Source: an uncultured Verrucomicrobiota bacterium (GTDB lineage Bacteria; Verrucomicrobiota; Kiritimatiellia; CAIQIC01; Lenti-01). Taken from it: a stretch of DNA of 64,000 bases. How positions within the stretch are numbered: position 1 is the stretch's first letter; the number at the start of each line of letters is the position of its first letter. The stretch spans positions 41,711 to 105,710 of the forward strand of contig CALKWZ010000073.1 in the NCBI GenBank assembly GCA_938003985.1. Reading direction: 5' to 3'. Shown in pieces: positions 62,096 to 64,000 of this stretch. Position numbers and translations under genes: made by a program. Under the pieces are notes generated by a model. That model was not told the DNA's origin. It did no database searches and worked only from the letters and a program-made list of their open reading frames with translations.

Positions 62096-63871
62096 ATGGC
62101 ACGAGAAGCAACAATTACATCGCTACGCTTTCGCAATTTCAAGGCGTTCCGGACTTATTCTGTAGCTTTGCGACGCATGAATCTACTTGTCGGTCCGAAC
62201 AATTCTGGCAAGTCCACTGTTATAGGTGCGTTTCGAGTTCTATCGTCAGCAATACGACATGCGCGGTCGCGAAAGGCTGAATGGATCTCGATTGGTGGCC
62301 GCACTCTTCCGGGCTACCACTTATCGCCAGATGTCATCCCCATTTCCCTCGAGAATGTTCATACTAACTACAACGAGAACGCATCAACAGTGGATTTCCG
62401 AATCTCTAATGGAAATACACTTCAATTGCACTTCACAACTGATCGTGAATGTTATCTTATTACTGAAGCGAGCCGCGGAGTATGGACCGCTTTAGACTTC
62501 AAGCGTGAGTTTCCGTTAACGATTGGAGTAGTTCCTGTACTTGGACCCTTGGAGCACAATGAACCAATTGTCGAACAGGAAACGGTTACTCGCGCACTTC
62601 AAACACATAGGGCATGTCGGCACTTTAGAAACTACTGGCGACTAAATCCAGAAGGCTTTATTGAGTTTGCTGATCTTGTTAAGCGCACTTGGCCAGGGAT
62701 GTCGATCCAAAGGCCCGAGCAGACGGATATGATGTCCAAAACCCTGCATATGTTTTGCACAGAAAACCGAATTTTTCGCGAATTGTTCTGGGCAGGATTC
62801 GGATTTCAGGCATGGTGCCAGTTGCTTACTCATGTTACGCGCGCGCGCGACGACGCAGTACTTGTAATTGATGAACCGGAAATCTACCTGCACCCGGATG
62901 TCCAGCGACAATTACTGTCCATATTAAGAGACACAGGTCCAGATGTAATCATCGCGACTCATTCCACCGAAATGATGACTGAGGCCGATCCTTCTGAAAT
63001 ACTTCTAGTTGATAAAAACAGGCTGTCCGCAAAGCGATTACACAGCGACGATGCAGTTCAAGAAGCCCTTTCCGCTGTAGGTTCCATCCAGAATATTACT
63101 CTCACACGATTGGCGAGAAATAGGCGTATCCTTTTTGTCGAGGGCGTCAATGACTTTGTAATTCTGAGACGATTCGCACGACATGCAGGCTTGGAATCGC
63201 TAGCAACTTCTTCTGACATAACGGTTGTTGAATCTGAAGGTTTTTCGTCGTGGGAGAGAATTAAGGCCCTCTCATGGGGCTTTCGCAAGGCCTTGGGCAA
63301 GTCGTTTGCGATTGCCGCGGTATTTGACCGAGATTTTTGGTCTACGGAAGAGATATTAGACATAAAAATGGAACTATCCTCGGTTTTATCTTTGGTTCAT
63401 TTTCATGAACGAAAGGAAATCGAGAATTACATGCTCGTTCCCAATGTTCTTGATAAGGCTATCAATCGGGCTGTTCAAGAGCGCATTCGGCGAGGCGGTC
63501 AACTTCGAGAAGACCTTGAGCCAATGTCAGAAGTCCTTAAACGTATTACGGAACCTGAAAAGACATCATTACAGGGGCAATACCTCGCGCGCCGACTCGA
63601 ATATTTAGGACGGCGAGGCATTGACGCTGCAACAGTTTCATCCCAAACACTTCGCGAGTTTGAGAAGTGCTGGGGTGATATTACGGCGCGAATGAAAATC
63701 GTCGATGGCGGTGATACACTTCGTGCGCTACGCGAAGAAGTCCAACGCCGTTGGAAGGTAAGTCTCACTGACAACTGTATAGTTGACGAGTTCGCACGGG
63801 ATGAGATTCCAACGGACATTCTGGAGCTACTGAATAACTTGGAGTCGTTCAGGACAACGTGTATTGAATAA
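62096..63871 (+). CDS. OLD-family ATPase-TOPRIM nuclease
   Basis: A 591-residue class 1 OLD-type protein. The ABC/SMC-like ATPase domain has Walker A G-P-N-N-S-G-K-S-T (33-41), Walker B V-L-V-I-D-E-P-E with Asp259/Glu260 and A-T-H-S-T-E (about 288). The C-terminal TOPRIM has Glu349 in F-V-E-G-V-N-D and the D-x-D pair Asp411/Asp413 in F-D-R-D. OLD proteins are DNA/RNA nucleases involved in phage defence (P2 Old, Gabija GajA is related). No GajB-like helicase is present downstream within the window. Base use is AT-rich (27 of 60 G+C at 63301-63360), which marks acquired DNA. The promoter could lie in the left 19-bp repeat. Confidence 0.88.
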   Translation: MAREATITSLRFRNFKAFRTYSVALRRMNLLVGPNNSGKSTVIGAFRVLSSAIRHARSRKAEWISIGGRTLPGYHLSPDVIPISLENVHTNYNENASTVDFRISNGNTLQLHFTTDRECYLITEASRGVWTALDFKREFPLTIGVVPVLGPLEHNEPIVEQETVTRALQTHRACRHFRNYWRLNPEGFIEFADLVKRTWPGMSIQRPEQTDMMSKTLHMFCTENRIFRELFWAGFGFQAWCQLLTHVTRARDDAVLVIDEPEIYLHPDVQRQLLSILRDTGPDVIIATHSTEMMTEADPSEILLVDKNRLSAKRLHSDDAVQEALSAVGSIQNITLTRLARNRRILFVEGVNDFVILRRFARHAGLESLATSSDITVVESEGFSSWERIKALSWGFRKALGKSFAIAAVFDRDFWSTEEILDIKMELSSVLSLVHFHERKEIENYMLVPNVLDKAINRAVQERIRRGGQLREDLEPMSEVLKRITEPEKTSLQGQYLARRLEYLGRRGIDAATVSSQTLREFEKCWGDITARMKIVDGGDTLRALREEVQRRWKVSLTDNCIVDEFARDEIPTDILELLNNLESFRTTCIE

Positions 63872-63894
63872 ATTGCCGACAAATAAGGGGGTCC

Positions 63895-64000
63895 GTCCTA
63901 AAAATGATAAATTCGCCCCTTTCGGCCGCCCGAAAAAGGGGTCAGAAAAAGGGGTCAGTCCTATAATTTATAAATCCGCCCCTTTCGGCCGCCCGGCCGC
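63895..64000. repeat. direct repeats at the right edge
   Basis: GGTCCGTCCTA...TTCGCCCCTTTCGGCCGCCCG (from about 63900) recurs as CAGTCCTA...TCCGCCCCTTTCGGCCGCCCG (from about 63956). Between them AAAAAGGGGTCAG occurs twice in tandem. The second unit holds the right copy of the 19-bp TATAATTTATAAA-type repeat (63962-63980). The element runs off the window end. Confidence 0.75.

Overview
The window is GC-rich chromosomal DNA from a Gram-negative bacterium, most likely of the Planctomycetes-Verrucomicrobia-Chlamydiae group and probably Kiritimatiellota or a close relative. This is inferred from proteins. Several secreted proteins end in a short module ending in a tryptophan followed by a phenylalanine-rich strand (GH13 giant, C25-like protein, the 61.3 kb protein), and there are three-fold secreted repeat proteins and a NamZ-type DUF1343 enzyme. 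The outer membrane is implied by Lnt, ExbB/ExbD/TonB and type IV pilus or type II secretion parts. No 16S rRNA is present, so the taxonomy is tentative.

Layout. 0-12 kb: bL28, an ExbB-ExbD-TonB operon, secreted proteins of unknown function, a fucose-isomerase-like protein, tRNA-Arg(CCU), NamZ, MsrA and a heterodimeric ABC exporter. 11-27 kb: prfB (with the programmed +1 frameshift) coupled to lnt, a secreted C25-like peptidase, a split chromate transporter, an NtrC-type two-component pair, def, a frameshifted nitroreductase, an epimerase plus glycosyltransferases, a phosphohexomutase and murB. 27-34.6 kb: gcvH, a four-gene pilus/secretion motor operon (PilB-PilT-PilB-PilC) and a LexA-like repressor whose own promoter carries a GAAC-N4-GTTC operator. 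34.7-48.7 kb: a large secreted protein, a 2316-residue secreted protein with two complete GH13 catalytic domains, a lipid-activation fusion (acyl-ACP synthetase, ACP, PlsC), a chalcone-isomerase-like protein and a secreted agmatine-deiminase-family protein. 48.8-52.6 kb: an AlgI-type O-acyltransferase with two AlgJ/AlgX-like partners for polymer acetylation.

52.6-64 kb is the accessory part. It holds a type IIG restriction-modification gene with paired palindromic sites upstream, an AT-rich swapped target-recognition region and a frameshift. Next is a NYN-domain nuclease with its own promoter and a structured leader. Housekeeping-like genes follow (GDT1-family, GYF, MoeB/ThiF, an orphan 2Fe-2S subunit and a CodA-like amidohydrolase). 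After them come about 2.7 tandem copies of a 212-222 bp repeat, a short AT-rich secreted-protein gene bracketed by 34-bp direct repeats, and an AT-rich OLD-family ATPase-TOPRIM gene bracketed by 19-bp near-identical repeats. Together these look like a small, actively rearranging defence neighbourhood.

Intergenic DNA at 33.8, 48.7 and 57.0 kb carries chains of palindromes. At the first two, the arms of neighbouring inverted repeats overlap. They are the most unusual non-coding structures in the window.
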